From: an uncultured Porphyromonadaceae bacterium
Lineage (GTDB): Bacteria > Bacteroidota > Bacteroidia > Bacteroidales > Muribaculaceae
Direction of reading: 5' to 3'
Assembly (NCBI GenBank): GCA_947175665.1
Contig: CAMWNR010000009.1
Location: 1-35,513 of the forward strand
DNA length: 35,513 bases
The position numbers and the translations under genes were made by a program. Position 1 is the first letter of the stretch; every line of letters starts with the position of its first letter. Positions 27,714 to 35,484 of the stretch are shown in pieces. The notes under the pieces are model-generated. The model had not been told where the DNA came from. It did no database searches and worked only from the letters and a program-made list of their open reading frames with translations.

Positions 27714-30700
27714 CTAATAAGATATATAGCCACAATCTCTAAGAGCGGGAAGAATCGCTGTCTTTACCACTTCTACTGCAGAAGAAGAAATTGTCTTATC
27801 AGGAAGTCTTTCTAATCTCAGGGCGATTGATATGACACGATTATCTTTGGCATTCCGGATGTAACATATATACCATCCGTCATTCATAATTCCATTTTTT
27901 ACTCCTTTGATTTCTCGCATTGGAGTTCCTGTTTTACCTCCCATAACCGAGAGAATGTTTTTAGGAAATGAATGCGAAGGTTTTGATGCTTCACTATTCA
28001 TTGCAGAAGCCAGTAACTCATTAGTTTTACTCTCAAGTATCCTAATGCCCTCTTGAACCGGTTTATCTAATATATACCGGGTAGGAATTAGAACTCCATC
28101 ATTGCCAACTATACCTGCCACCTTTGCCATATTCAACGGGGACGCTTCTAATTGTGATTGTCCCCATGCTATGCCGGTATATTCCTGAATATTATTCATT
28201 CTGTTGTTGTGATGTTTGTCACCTCTGCTCCAACGGGTATTTGCCGGCAACTTACCCTTGGTCTGCATATAATTTTTATAGTCTCTTAGCCCCTTTTCTC
28301 TGAAATTCCGAGTGATGCTATCAAATTGGTATGTATCACCTTTTTCTCTCATACTGAAGAAATAAGGACGTTGATTTGCCAAGGATACACCGGTATTCCA
28401 ATAAATCCTGCCTAATTCTTGATACAAATCGTTTTCGTTGAGCGACATGATGAAATAGCAGTTAGAAGATGATTTTATGGCATTTTCCATAAATGTCTTT
28501 CTTCCTCCATTCCTATTCTTATCTCGTGTATTTATATTTGGCTCAGTCCCGGCAGGTTCCACACTCATAAAAGGTAATATTTCATATCCTTGATTATAGG
28601 CATCCGTTCCTAATTTTTGCAATCCTGCAATAGCGGTCATTACTTTGGCTGTGGAACCTGGTGCAGTCTGATAAGTCGTACCCAAGTCGCGCTCTGTTAT
28701 AGGTGATCCTACTCGCCATTCCGAAGGTGCGCCACCTTTACGATCTAACTCTAAATCCCGAATCTTGGATATTGAGTCTGTAATAGGAAGTGGATAATTG
28801 GCAGATGTAAGGAGGTCTCCCGTAGTTGCATCAAGAATTACAGCACTTGCGCGTAGGTACTTCAAATTCTTAAGTTTGGCATTTGATTGAACACTTTTTG
28901 CGAGATTATCTTCAATTTTTGCCTGAAGAATAGCATCTAAGGTAAGATTGATATCGCGTTTATTTCGTTCCTTGTTAAATCTTTCTATCCAAGGATTTCG
29001 ATAAATTGGACGAGATAAAGCGGGTAACAACGCTGAATAATCCCTTAAATAGTCTTTACTTAAATCTCCTACATTCGTGATAGGATCAACAAATCGATTA
29101 TATCGATACTTTGAATCAGGGAGATTAAACGGTTGAGGATGGGTTTCAAACCCTCGTAGCAAATCTTCTTCACGTGTTTCAGCGAAGAACCCCATAGGCA
29201 CTGTTTTCTCTTGTGAATTTTGGTAATTTGCATAAATGCCAGGATTGTTTAAATCACCGACCATAAACACAGTATACGATCCAAACGGATAATAACGTTT
29301 AAGTCTTCTATTCTTTTGTTCAGAAAGAGATAATAATTTTATCCCGATACGGTCTTGCAAATTCTTCCAATACTCATTATCGCTCAGATTTGATGTGTCT
29401 GATGTCGCAAGTAATATATTATTTCGATCATAAATATTACCCCGCTCAAGCATATTCTTTATTTGAGCAATACGTGGATTGTACTCTAAAACACGAAGAC
29501 CGGAAGATGTGGAAGTTATTGCAGGACGTATCTGAGTTTTTCCTGCCACTATTAATTGGTAATATGCATTTATTGCTGTAAAAAATACTATCCCAACAAA
29601 GAATAGTGTCATTCCCCAAAAAATATTCTTTTCAAGAGATTTTGCTTCTCGACTTTCAGGCGTTTCTTTTATCCTATGTTCGTTATACACATACGATTTA
29701 AGTGCTTCTTTTGTCCCTTTAGCACGAGAGATCGATAAGACGATACCATAGGCTCCAAGGGCCATTACGATACTTGTACCGCTGTAACTTAAGAATGGTA
29801 CAGGCACTCCGGACAGAGTTATCGCACCAACACACCCTAACGCTACGAATAAAAACTGAACGCCGGTTAGAAGTCCTATACCAAGACATAGATACAAAGT
29901 AAATCTATGCCCGGAATATTGCGCCACCATGGCTGTTCTTGAAATCAATAAGTAGAAACATACAGCGACAATGGCGATACCGAGCCATCCCATTTGTTCC
30001 CCGAGACTGTTTAATATAAGATCTGTGTGACCTGCCGGGATAAAATAAGGTGAGCCACCACCTAATCCCATTCCGGACATTCCGCCGGCCGCTGTTCCCC
30101 ATAAACCTTGAGCAATCTGATCTCCTTGTGGAATTGCATTGTCAAATATTCCTGACCAAGCCATATTTGTTCTGTTAAACAGACGGTCTGCCATGTGAGG
30201 CAATAATGGCCTAAGAACATATCCGCCTACTAAAAACAGAGAAACTAATGTACTAAAATATATGGCACTCTCAAATATAGTCTTATATTTCTTTATGCCT
30301 ATCCATATCCATAATACATACCAGACAATGACTGCCGCTATCCTTATAATCGGTATATCAGTCAGCATATATACACTTCCTACAAACGCGATGTAACTCA
30401 TTATCCCCACTATAAGTGGTAGGAAATCCCTTCTTACCACAGAATATAGAAGAATGAATGCGACCAAAATTACAATGCCAGGTCCCATATCCTTCAACAT
30501 TGCGAGGAATAGCAGGCTAACTATTGCAATGACGGCTACAATTACACCTACTATTGCGAAATGTCGTCTTTTTGAAAGTTTAGTAGTCACTTTCTCCCCA
30601 AATGTCTTTATCACATCTCCCTTTGCAATAAAGAAAAAGACGATGAACAAAAGCAGTATATATTTAACCACTTCACTTGGTTGGAAGAAACCAAAAAGAT

Positions 30701-32000
30701 TTACTCTGGCATCACTTCCTTCCGGTGCTGTACCGGCAAAACGTAATACAACCATTAACAGAATGGCGAGTATTAGGAAAGGATATCCGGGAGCAATACT
30801 TACTAAAGTACTACTGCCTAATCCGATGTGGTTATTCCACAATATACGGTAGCGTTGGAATAGTTTAAGATAGTTGATATAAGAGAAAATTAGCATTAAC
30901 CCACATCCAAGAACCATATACCCAACCATTTTATACGCATAGAATATGTCTGTAAGCGGTAGCATCTGCCCATAAAGAGTCAATAACCCCATACCACTTA
31001 AAATCATAAGTGTCAGCAATATGACGCGTTCTGTTTGATCTCCTTGCTTTTTATCTATCCAGCCCGCAACAAGAAAAACTATTAGCCAGCAAACAATAAA
31101 AATTGCAATTCCGAAAATCACCGCATCCTTATATTCTGCAGGTGTACGCGCTATAAGCGCTTTGTCAGACTTAAGCAACTTATAGGTTGAACCTTTAAAT
31201 GGTGTTAGTTGATGGCTGGTTTGTGTAAACTTTATATCATCTATATTTTTATCCAGACATCCGTTTGTTGTTCCCTTTTCTTGTCCATATTGAAATCCGG
31301 CACGAATAGGAATTACACTGTAAAAATGACCCTTTGGGACGTAAAATTGAGCAACACCCTTTTCGTCAGTTTTTGCGTAGCCGAGAATTCTGCTTTCATG
31401 GGATACCGGTAAATTGTTTGATTTAACCTTCGTATTAGTCCAATGTTCCGTGATACGAACAATGACATTCTTCTCCGGCGCACCACTACGAGGTATTACC
31501 TTGAGTAAGTTTGATCGTTCTATTTCAACCTTAACTTCAATAAGAGCCGTGCTGTCACTTTTACTACCGAAAGTTGATTTAAGAGTATTTAGATCTTGAG
31601 ATGCCCACAATGAGTCCTGACCGAGATTTTCAATCTCAGTGCTCAATCGGTCTTTCAATTCGTTTCCTCCATATAATAGAGCCGTGTCTGCGGGTATTTT
31701 GAAATCCTTGCCATTGATGGCTCCAAGATTTTCAATAGGGTCGTTCGTTTTTAACTTCTTTTCAAACCATTCCCCTATAAACTTGGCATCCTGAGGATCT
31801 GAAACATACCCTCCGGTCAATAGCAACATCGACAAACTATCTGCCTTGAGATCTTGGCCCATAACAATAGTCTCACCGCATTCAATTTGTTCATTTACTT
31901 TGTCAAACAGAGGCTGAAAGTTATATAACAACGACGCTGCCCCCAATATCATGAACATTGAGACCAAACAGAAAGCATATAGGGTTGTTTTCTTATTCAT
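27714..32000 (-). CDS. Fusion protein: N-terminal TM/beta-sandwich-like extension + SEDS (RodA/FtsW) polymerase + class B penicillin-binding protein transpeptidase
   Basis: SEDS blocks FQPSEVVKY, LKDMGPGIVILV, QIAQGLWGTAAGGMSGMGLGGGSPYFIPAGHTDLILNSLGEQMGWLG, GVPVPFLSYSGTSIVMALG; PBP blocks RGNIYDRNNILLA, APGSTAKV (SxxK), SSN, GGKTGTPM (KTG). Confidence 0.93.
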   Translation of the reverse strand: MNKKTTLYAFCLVSMFMILGAASLLYNFQPLFDKVNEQIECGETIVMGQDLKADSLSMLLLTGGYVSDPQDAKFIGEWFEKKLKTNDPIENLGAINGKDFKIPADTALLYGGNELKDRLSTEIENLGQDSLWASQDLNTLKSTFGSKSDSTALIEVKVEIERSNLLKVIPRSGAPEKNVIVRITEHWTNTKVKSNNLPVSHESRILGYAKTDEKGVAQFYVPKGHFYSVIPIRAGFQYGQEKGTTNGCLDKNIDDIKFTQTSHQLTPFKGSTYKLLKSDKALIARTPAEYKDAVIFGIAIFIVCWLIVFLVAGWIDKKQGDQTERVILLTLMILSGMGLLTLYGQMLPLTDIFYAYKMVGYMVLGCGLMLIFSYINYLKLFQRYRILWNNHIGLGSSTLVSIAPGYPFLILAILLMVVLRFAGTAPEGSDARVNLFGFFQPSEVVKYILLLFIVFFFIAKGDVIKTFGEKVTTKLSKRRHFAIVGVIVAVIAIVSLLFLAMLKDMGPGIVILVAFILLYSVVRRDFLPLIVGIMSYIAFVGSVYMLTDIPIIRIAAVIVWYVLWIWIGIKKYKTIFESAIYFSTLVSLFLVGGYVLRPLLPHMADRLFNRTNMAWSGIFDNAIPQGDQIAQGLWGTAAGGMSGMGLGGGSPYFIPAGHTDLILNSLGEQMGWLGIAIVAVCFYLLISRTAMVAQYSGHRFTLYLCLGIGLLTGVQFLFVALGCVGAITLSGVPVPFLSYSGTSIVMALGAYGIVLSISRAKGTKEALKSYVYNEHRIKETPESREAKSLEKNIFWGMTLFFVGIVFFTAINAYYQLIVAGKTQIRPAITSTSSGLRVLEYNPRIAQIKNMLERGNIYDRNNILLATSDTSNLSDNEYWKNLQDRIGIKLLSLSEQKNRRLKRYYPFGSYTVFMVGDLNNPGIYANYQNSQEKTVPMGFFAETREEDLLRGFETHPQPFNLPDSKYRYNRFVDPITNVGDLSKDYLRDYSALLPALSRPIYRNPWIERFNKERNKRDINLTLDAILQAKIEDNLAKSVQSNAKLKNLKYLRASAVILDATTGDLLTSANYPLPITDSISKIRDLELDRKGGAPSEWRVGSPITERDLGTTYQTAPGSTAKVMTAIAGLQKLGTDAYNQGYEILPFMSVEPAGTEPNINTRDKNRNGGRKTFMENAIKSSSNCYFIMSLNENDLYQELGRIYWNTGVSLANQRPYFFSMREKGDTYQFDSITRNFREKGLRDYKNYMQTKGKLPANTRWSRGDKHHNNRMNNIQEYTGIAWGQSQLEASPLNMAKVAGIVGNDGVLIPTRYILDKPVQEGIRILESKTNELLASAMNSEASKPSHSFPKNILSVMGGKTGTPMREIKGVKNGIMNDGWYICYIRNAKDNRVISIALRLERLPDKTISSSAVEVVKTAILPALRDCGYISY

Positions 32001-33066
32001 TGTTAATTATGGTATCATTGTTTAAGGCGAAAGTATCCGGAGGCATAATATTCCCTTTAATTTCTGCATCATTAGTCACAGAAATTTTGGGAGTTATAGT
32101 GATGGTTGTGTTATTTTGGAGGGATTCATACTTGATCCCTATCCAAAAACCTAATGTTAGTAAAAATACAGAGTATAATATGATAATCAGACTCTTAATA
32201 ATAACTCGTTTTAATTTTGACTTATTAGTAGAATGCCCACATGAGACTTCAGTATTATCCTCTGCATCACATTCTGATATTTGCTCACTTATACTCATAT
32301 CCTTAGATTCAGAGATATGGGCAATTACTACAGTAATATTATCTTTACCTCCTGCGTTATTAGCATTTGTGATCAATTTATCGCATTCACTTTCAGGAGA
32401 TAACTTTGATGAAAGGCAATTTCCTATCTGGGACGAAGTTAATACATCGCATAATCCGTCAGAGCAAAACAGATAAGTTTCTTCATCAAACAATGGGAAG
32501 ACAGCGGCTTCGATAAACGAAGCATCGTCTGCCAAGTGGTTGTCACTACCTAAGCACCTTTCAATAACAGACCTTCTGGGATGTTTCATAGCCTGTTCTT
32601 CTGTTAGGATACCTTCCTCTTCTTGATAACCAACAAGGCTGTGGTCGTGGGTTAACTTTATAAGTTCTCCATGAGAATACCTATAAAGGCGGGAATCGCC
32701 TACATGAGCAACTGAGAGTGTTTTTTCGTCAAGGTCTATTATGCCTGCGGTAGCGACACATCCCATTCTCCTGTATCGAGGTTGTGCCTCTTTATTTCGG
32801 ACAATTTCATTATTGGCATCTGCTACCGCTCTCTTAATCAAATTAAGAATGGTGTCATTTGGGAACTCTTCCAAATACCTGACAATGGAAGAACGTGCGA
32901 TCTCCGCAGCAACCTCTCCGCCTTCTTCTCCGCCCATGCCGTCTATGACAACAAGAAGTATGTGCCTGTCATCCCATATTGTCTGTGCAATAAAGGTATC
33001 TTCGTTATTGGTTCTTACTTTACCAACATCGGTCGCACCGAAATAAGTTACATTTAACGACGACAT
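31993..33066 (-). CDS. PP2C/PPM-family Ser/Thr phosphatase with C-terminal TM (PstP-like)
   Basis: VRTNNEDTF, LLVVIDGMGGEEGGEVAAEIA, VAHVGDSRLYRY, LTHDHSLV, YLFCSDGLCDVLT, GGKDNITVVIAHI; TM VIIKSLIIILYSVFLLTLGFWIG. Overlaps next gene by 8 nt. Confidence 0.93.
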   Translation of the reverse strand: MSSLNVTYFGATDVGKVRTNNEDTFIAQTIWDDRHILLVVIDGMGGEEGGEVAAEIARSSIVRYLEEFPNDTILNLIKRAVADANNEIVRNKEAQPRYRRMGCVATAGIIDLDEKTLSVAHVGDSRLYRYSHGELIKLTHDHSLVGYQEEEGILTEEQAMKHPRRSVIERCLGSDNHLADDASFIEAAVFPLFDEETYLFCSDGLCDVLTSSQIGNCLSSKLSPESECDKLITNANNAGGKDNITVVIAHISESKDMSISEQISECDAEDNTEVSCGHSTNKSKLKRVIIKSLIIILYSVFLLTLGFWIGIKYESLQNNTTITITPKISVTNDAEIKGNIMPPDTFALNNDTIINNE

Positions 33067-33158
33067 TATCGTTTGTGGTTTTGGCTGTTAAGAAGAATGG
33101 TGCTTACAAGAAAAATCAGTAGTACGACTTCAATTACAATGAAAAACAGATCCCACAT
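33066..33158 (-). CDS. 30-aa single-transmembrane micro-protein (not in ORF track)
   Basis: Translated by hand: MWDLFFIVIEVVLLIFLVSTILLNSQNHKR*. ATG 3 nt after upstream stop (TAAGCCATG) and TAATG overlap with the PP2C start. Confidence 0.6.
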   Translation of the reverse strand: MWDLFFIVIEVVLLIFLVSTILLNSQNHKR

Positions 33159-33161
33159 GGC

Positions 33162-34157
33162 TTACTTTTTATTGAAAACAAACTCAATACTGCCATTCAG
33201 TTTTATTGTAGTATTTTTATCAGAAAGTCTTGTCCATTTGTTACGAGTGGCTGGAATCTGATTTACTTCGACATCCCCGATAGGCCGAATATAAAAACCA
33301 CCGTCAGTATCCCTGCGTATTTCAAAGTGCGGGCTTTGGATAGTCTCTGAATCAAGTGCTACCATAGGTTTTCCTTGATACATTGGTGATGCTGAACGTC
33401 CGCCAAAGAACATATCAGTTAATCGAATATCAAATATGGAATATTTGTTTTTATGAGCATCTAAGAAAGAAATTCCATCACACGATTTTAAGGTAGCCAA
33501 TGCTTCATCATTGTTTAACGCAGAATTTACAGGAGCAACAGGAACCCCCTCAATACTTATTGGGTATGAATATCCGGTACCACTTGGCTTAAGTCCTGCG
33601 ATAGCACGAATACTAAGCCGCTGCATATTTTCATATTTGCTGTTTGGCTTTGAACGATTGGTTTTAACTTCAGCATCTTCGTCAAGCGCAGTAAAATTAT
33701 ACAATTCTGTTGGAACAAAAGACGATCGAACCGCAACGAAGTTCTCTTCAAGATCTTCGTAAGTTACCCTACTATCCGGATTATCTTCATCAGGAATATC
33801 TGATCCTTCTTCCTTTAACGATATAATATCAAATGACCAACTATCACAGATTGGCTTCATTCTCAGATTCCTGTTCTTTTTAAGTCGTTCAACAAGAATT
33901 TCATTGAACCTCTCTACCGCTTCTTGAGTTGCAACGCCAAAAGCAAGATGCAAATCCCGAAAGTTGCTATGAGGAACATATACAACGTAAGCAGTATGAA
34001 ACATCAAAGTCCGCTCCGTTGACATCTGCTCAATCGATTCCTCGAACGCACACACAATCTCATCGATCACAAGCGAAACCTTGTTCCTTTTTGATGATAA
34101 TCTTCCCATATATTGCTTAGGAAGAATGATATTTTTTAGTTTTGTAACCAAGTCCAT
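33162..34157 (-). CDS. FhaA-like protein: N-terminal DUF3662-like region plus divergent C-terminal FHA domain
   Basis: N-terminal FEESIEQMSTERTLMFHTAYVVYVPHSNFRDL resembles FhaA N-domain; C-terminal MFFGGRSA...SPHFEIRRDTDGGFYIRPIGD...LSDKNTTIKLNGSIEFVF resembles FHA. Confidence 0.6.
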   Translation of the reverse strand: MDLVTKLKNIILPKQYMGRLSSKRNKVSLVIDEIVCAFEESIEQMSTERTLMFHTAYVVYVPHSNFRDLHLAFGVATQEAVERFNEILVERLKKNRNLRMKPICDSWSFDIISLKEEGSDIPDEDNPDSRVTYEDLEENFVAVRSSFVPTELYNFTALDEDAEVKTNRSKPNSKYENMQRLSIRAIAGLKPSGTGYSYPISIEGVPVAPVNSALNNDEALATLKSCDGISFLDAHKNKYSIFDIRLTDMFFGGRSASPMYQGKPMVALDSETIQSPHFEIRRDTDGGFYIRPIGDVEVNQIPATRNKWTRLSDKNTTIKLNGSIEFVFNKK

Positions 34158-34250
34158 GATTATTTGGATATATAAGTATTTCTGTTTCTGTTGAAATATG
34201 CGTTATAATAGTAGTATATTTCTCAAAGCATGATATCCCTTGAAATGATG

Positions 34251-34523
34251 TTAATGTTTTTTATTCCTTGATATGGAGATAGAATAGTTTAAAAATTTAA
34301 AAATATTTATAATCCAGAGTATTCCACATGTTAATAAAGACCAGAATACAAACCAAATAATTTTAAACAGAAAACCAAAAGAATTACCCTCAAATGACAT
34401 TCCTTTATCTGAATCTTTTGATGAATTATATAAGAAATTCCAGGGTGCTTCAGATAACCCTAAAGTACATATAGCAATGATTGCTTTTTTACGTTTTACT
34501 CTCCACACTTCAATTGTATTCAT
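34251..34523 (-). CDS. Small membrane protein, hypothetical
   Basis: 90-aa ORF with hydrophobic FGFLFKIIWFVFWSLLTCGILWIINIF; AAAGGA-like sequence just upstream of ATG. Confidence 0.5.
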   Translation of the reverse strand: MNTIEVWRVKRKKAIIAICTLGLSEAPWNFLYNSSKDSDKGMSFEGNSFGFLFKIIWFVFWSLLTCGILWIINIFKFLNYSISISRNKKH

Positions 34524-34800
34524 TATTCCTTTATTCTAATAGATTTAATTTTTCTTTATTTATAATATGATTATTTCAGCAAATATTTTCTTCAACTTAT
34601 AACCATAACGCCCTTTTTAGATACTCATAAGTTATTATTTGTAACATTTATTCTTTGTGTGAAATCACGATTCTCTATCGTACTTGAATTCCATTAAACC
34701 TAAAGAATCTATATGCTACCTTTATTGTATTGGATTTTATTATTGCTATTCAATACTATATTAACCGCTATTAAACCTGCATATCCAACCTTCATTTTCC

Positions 34801-34841
34801 CAAATAGGAAGGGTATTTTAAGGAGATACCTTTCCTATTTG
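34801..34841. repeat. 16-bp inverted repeat (one G-T pair), terminator-like hairpin
   Basis: CAAATAGGAAGGGTAT (34801-34816) / ATACCTTTCCTATTTG (34826-34841). Confidence 0.5.
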
Positions 34842-34981
34842 AGACGTAGAATACCTATGATGCAGTGGCAAAAGAAGTTATAATCAAAGTTTAACTGGAC
34901 TTATCAAAAAGATGTAGCAATGTTAAGAGATTTAGAATAAAAATCACATAACCTCAAAAATATAGCCACAACAGGAACATA

Positions 34982-35155
34982 TTAAACCCATTCACCTTCT
35001 GTTATTTCATGCCAGTCGTGGCTATCGCCACATGGACATGGACCACTTTTAAGTTGGCCAGATCCATAACCATTTACAAAACCTGCATCTTTTTGAACAG
35101 TTCGTACGATGGCTCTACAATTATAGCATTGCCAGGTAGTTACATAAGTAGACAT
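34982..35155 (-). CDS. 57-aa putative zinc-ribbon protein (not in ORF track)
   Basis: Translated by hand: MSTYVTTWQCYNCRAIVRTVQKDAGFVNGYGSGQLKSGPCPCGDSHDWHEITEGEWV*; CxxC ... CPC arrangement. Confidence 0.55.
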   Translation of the reverse strand: MSTYVTTWQCYNCRAIVRTVQKDAGFVNGYGSGQLKSGPCPCGDSHDWHEITEGEWV

Positions 35156-35246
35156 ATCATATACTTTTTATTGATGCCCTCTTCTCGGGTGTCGGGCTTG
35201 ACCCATAATTATTTAGTACTTTCTTCCTGTCAGAGGATTGGCGTAT

Positions 35247-35417
35247 TTATTTCTGGATTGGCAAGTAAATCTCAATTCCCATTTTATCCAGAATTTCCTT
35301 AACTTTCTTTTCGCTACGAGGGCGTGTATAGAGGGCATTCCAAAATTTTGGATGCGCTTCGCGGTCGTCAGTCCCATTTATCGATGATTCTCTTTGCGTT
35401 GTTCCAAATCTTACCAT
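35247..35417 (-). pseudogene. Truncated UpxY/NusG-like transcription antiterminator (NGN domain remnant)
   Basis: MVRFGTTQRESSINGTDDREAHPKFWNALYTRPRSEKKVKEILDKMGIEIYLPIQK* followed in the same frame by IRQSSDRKKVL, the usual continuation of UpxY-type NGN domains. Confidence 0.65.
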
Positions 35418-35440
35418 CGCACGATATTATTAAGGTGTTT

Positions 35441-35467
35441 TAATTATCTCTAAATAAGAGATAATTA
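35441..35467. repeat. Perfect 10-bp inverted repeat in the presumptive leader of the NusG-like remnant
   Basis: TAATTATCTC-TAAATAA-GAGATAATTA. Confidence 0.6.
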
Positions 35468-35476
35468 ATCTGAATG

Positions 35477-35484
35477 CAAATATA
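35477..35484 (-). promoter_or_regulatory. Bacteroidetes -7 box candidate (TATATTTG on minus strand)
   Basis: Plus-strand CAAATATA; upstream of the NusG-like remnant. Confidence 0.4.

Noticed and set aside
30454-30852. 132-aa plus-strand ORF within SEDS region
   Set aside because: Antisense to well-supported SEDS transmembrane segments.
31958-32476. 172-aa plus-strand ORF
   Set aside because: Antisense to the PP2C/SEDS junction; no domain features.
26135-33066. Kinase/PP2C/FHA set as a T6SS or TerY-P / Stk2-like defence module
   Set aside because: No T6SS core, vWA (TerY) or nuclease genes present; the SEDS-PBP fusion points to cell-wall synthesis instead.
35441-35467. Invertible (phase-variable) promoter
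   Set aside because: The inverted repeat has only a 7-nt spacer, too short to hold a promoter, and no recombinase is visible; a hairpin is more likely.
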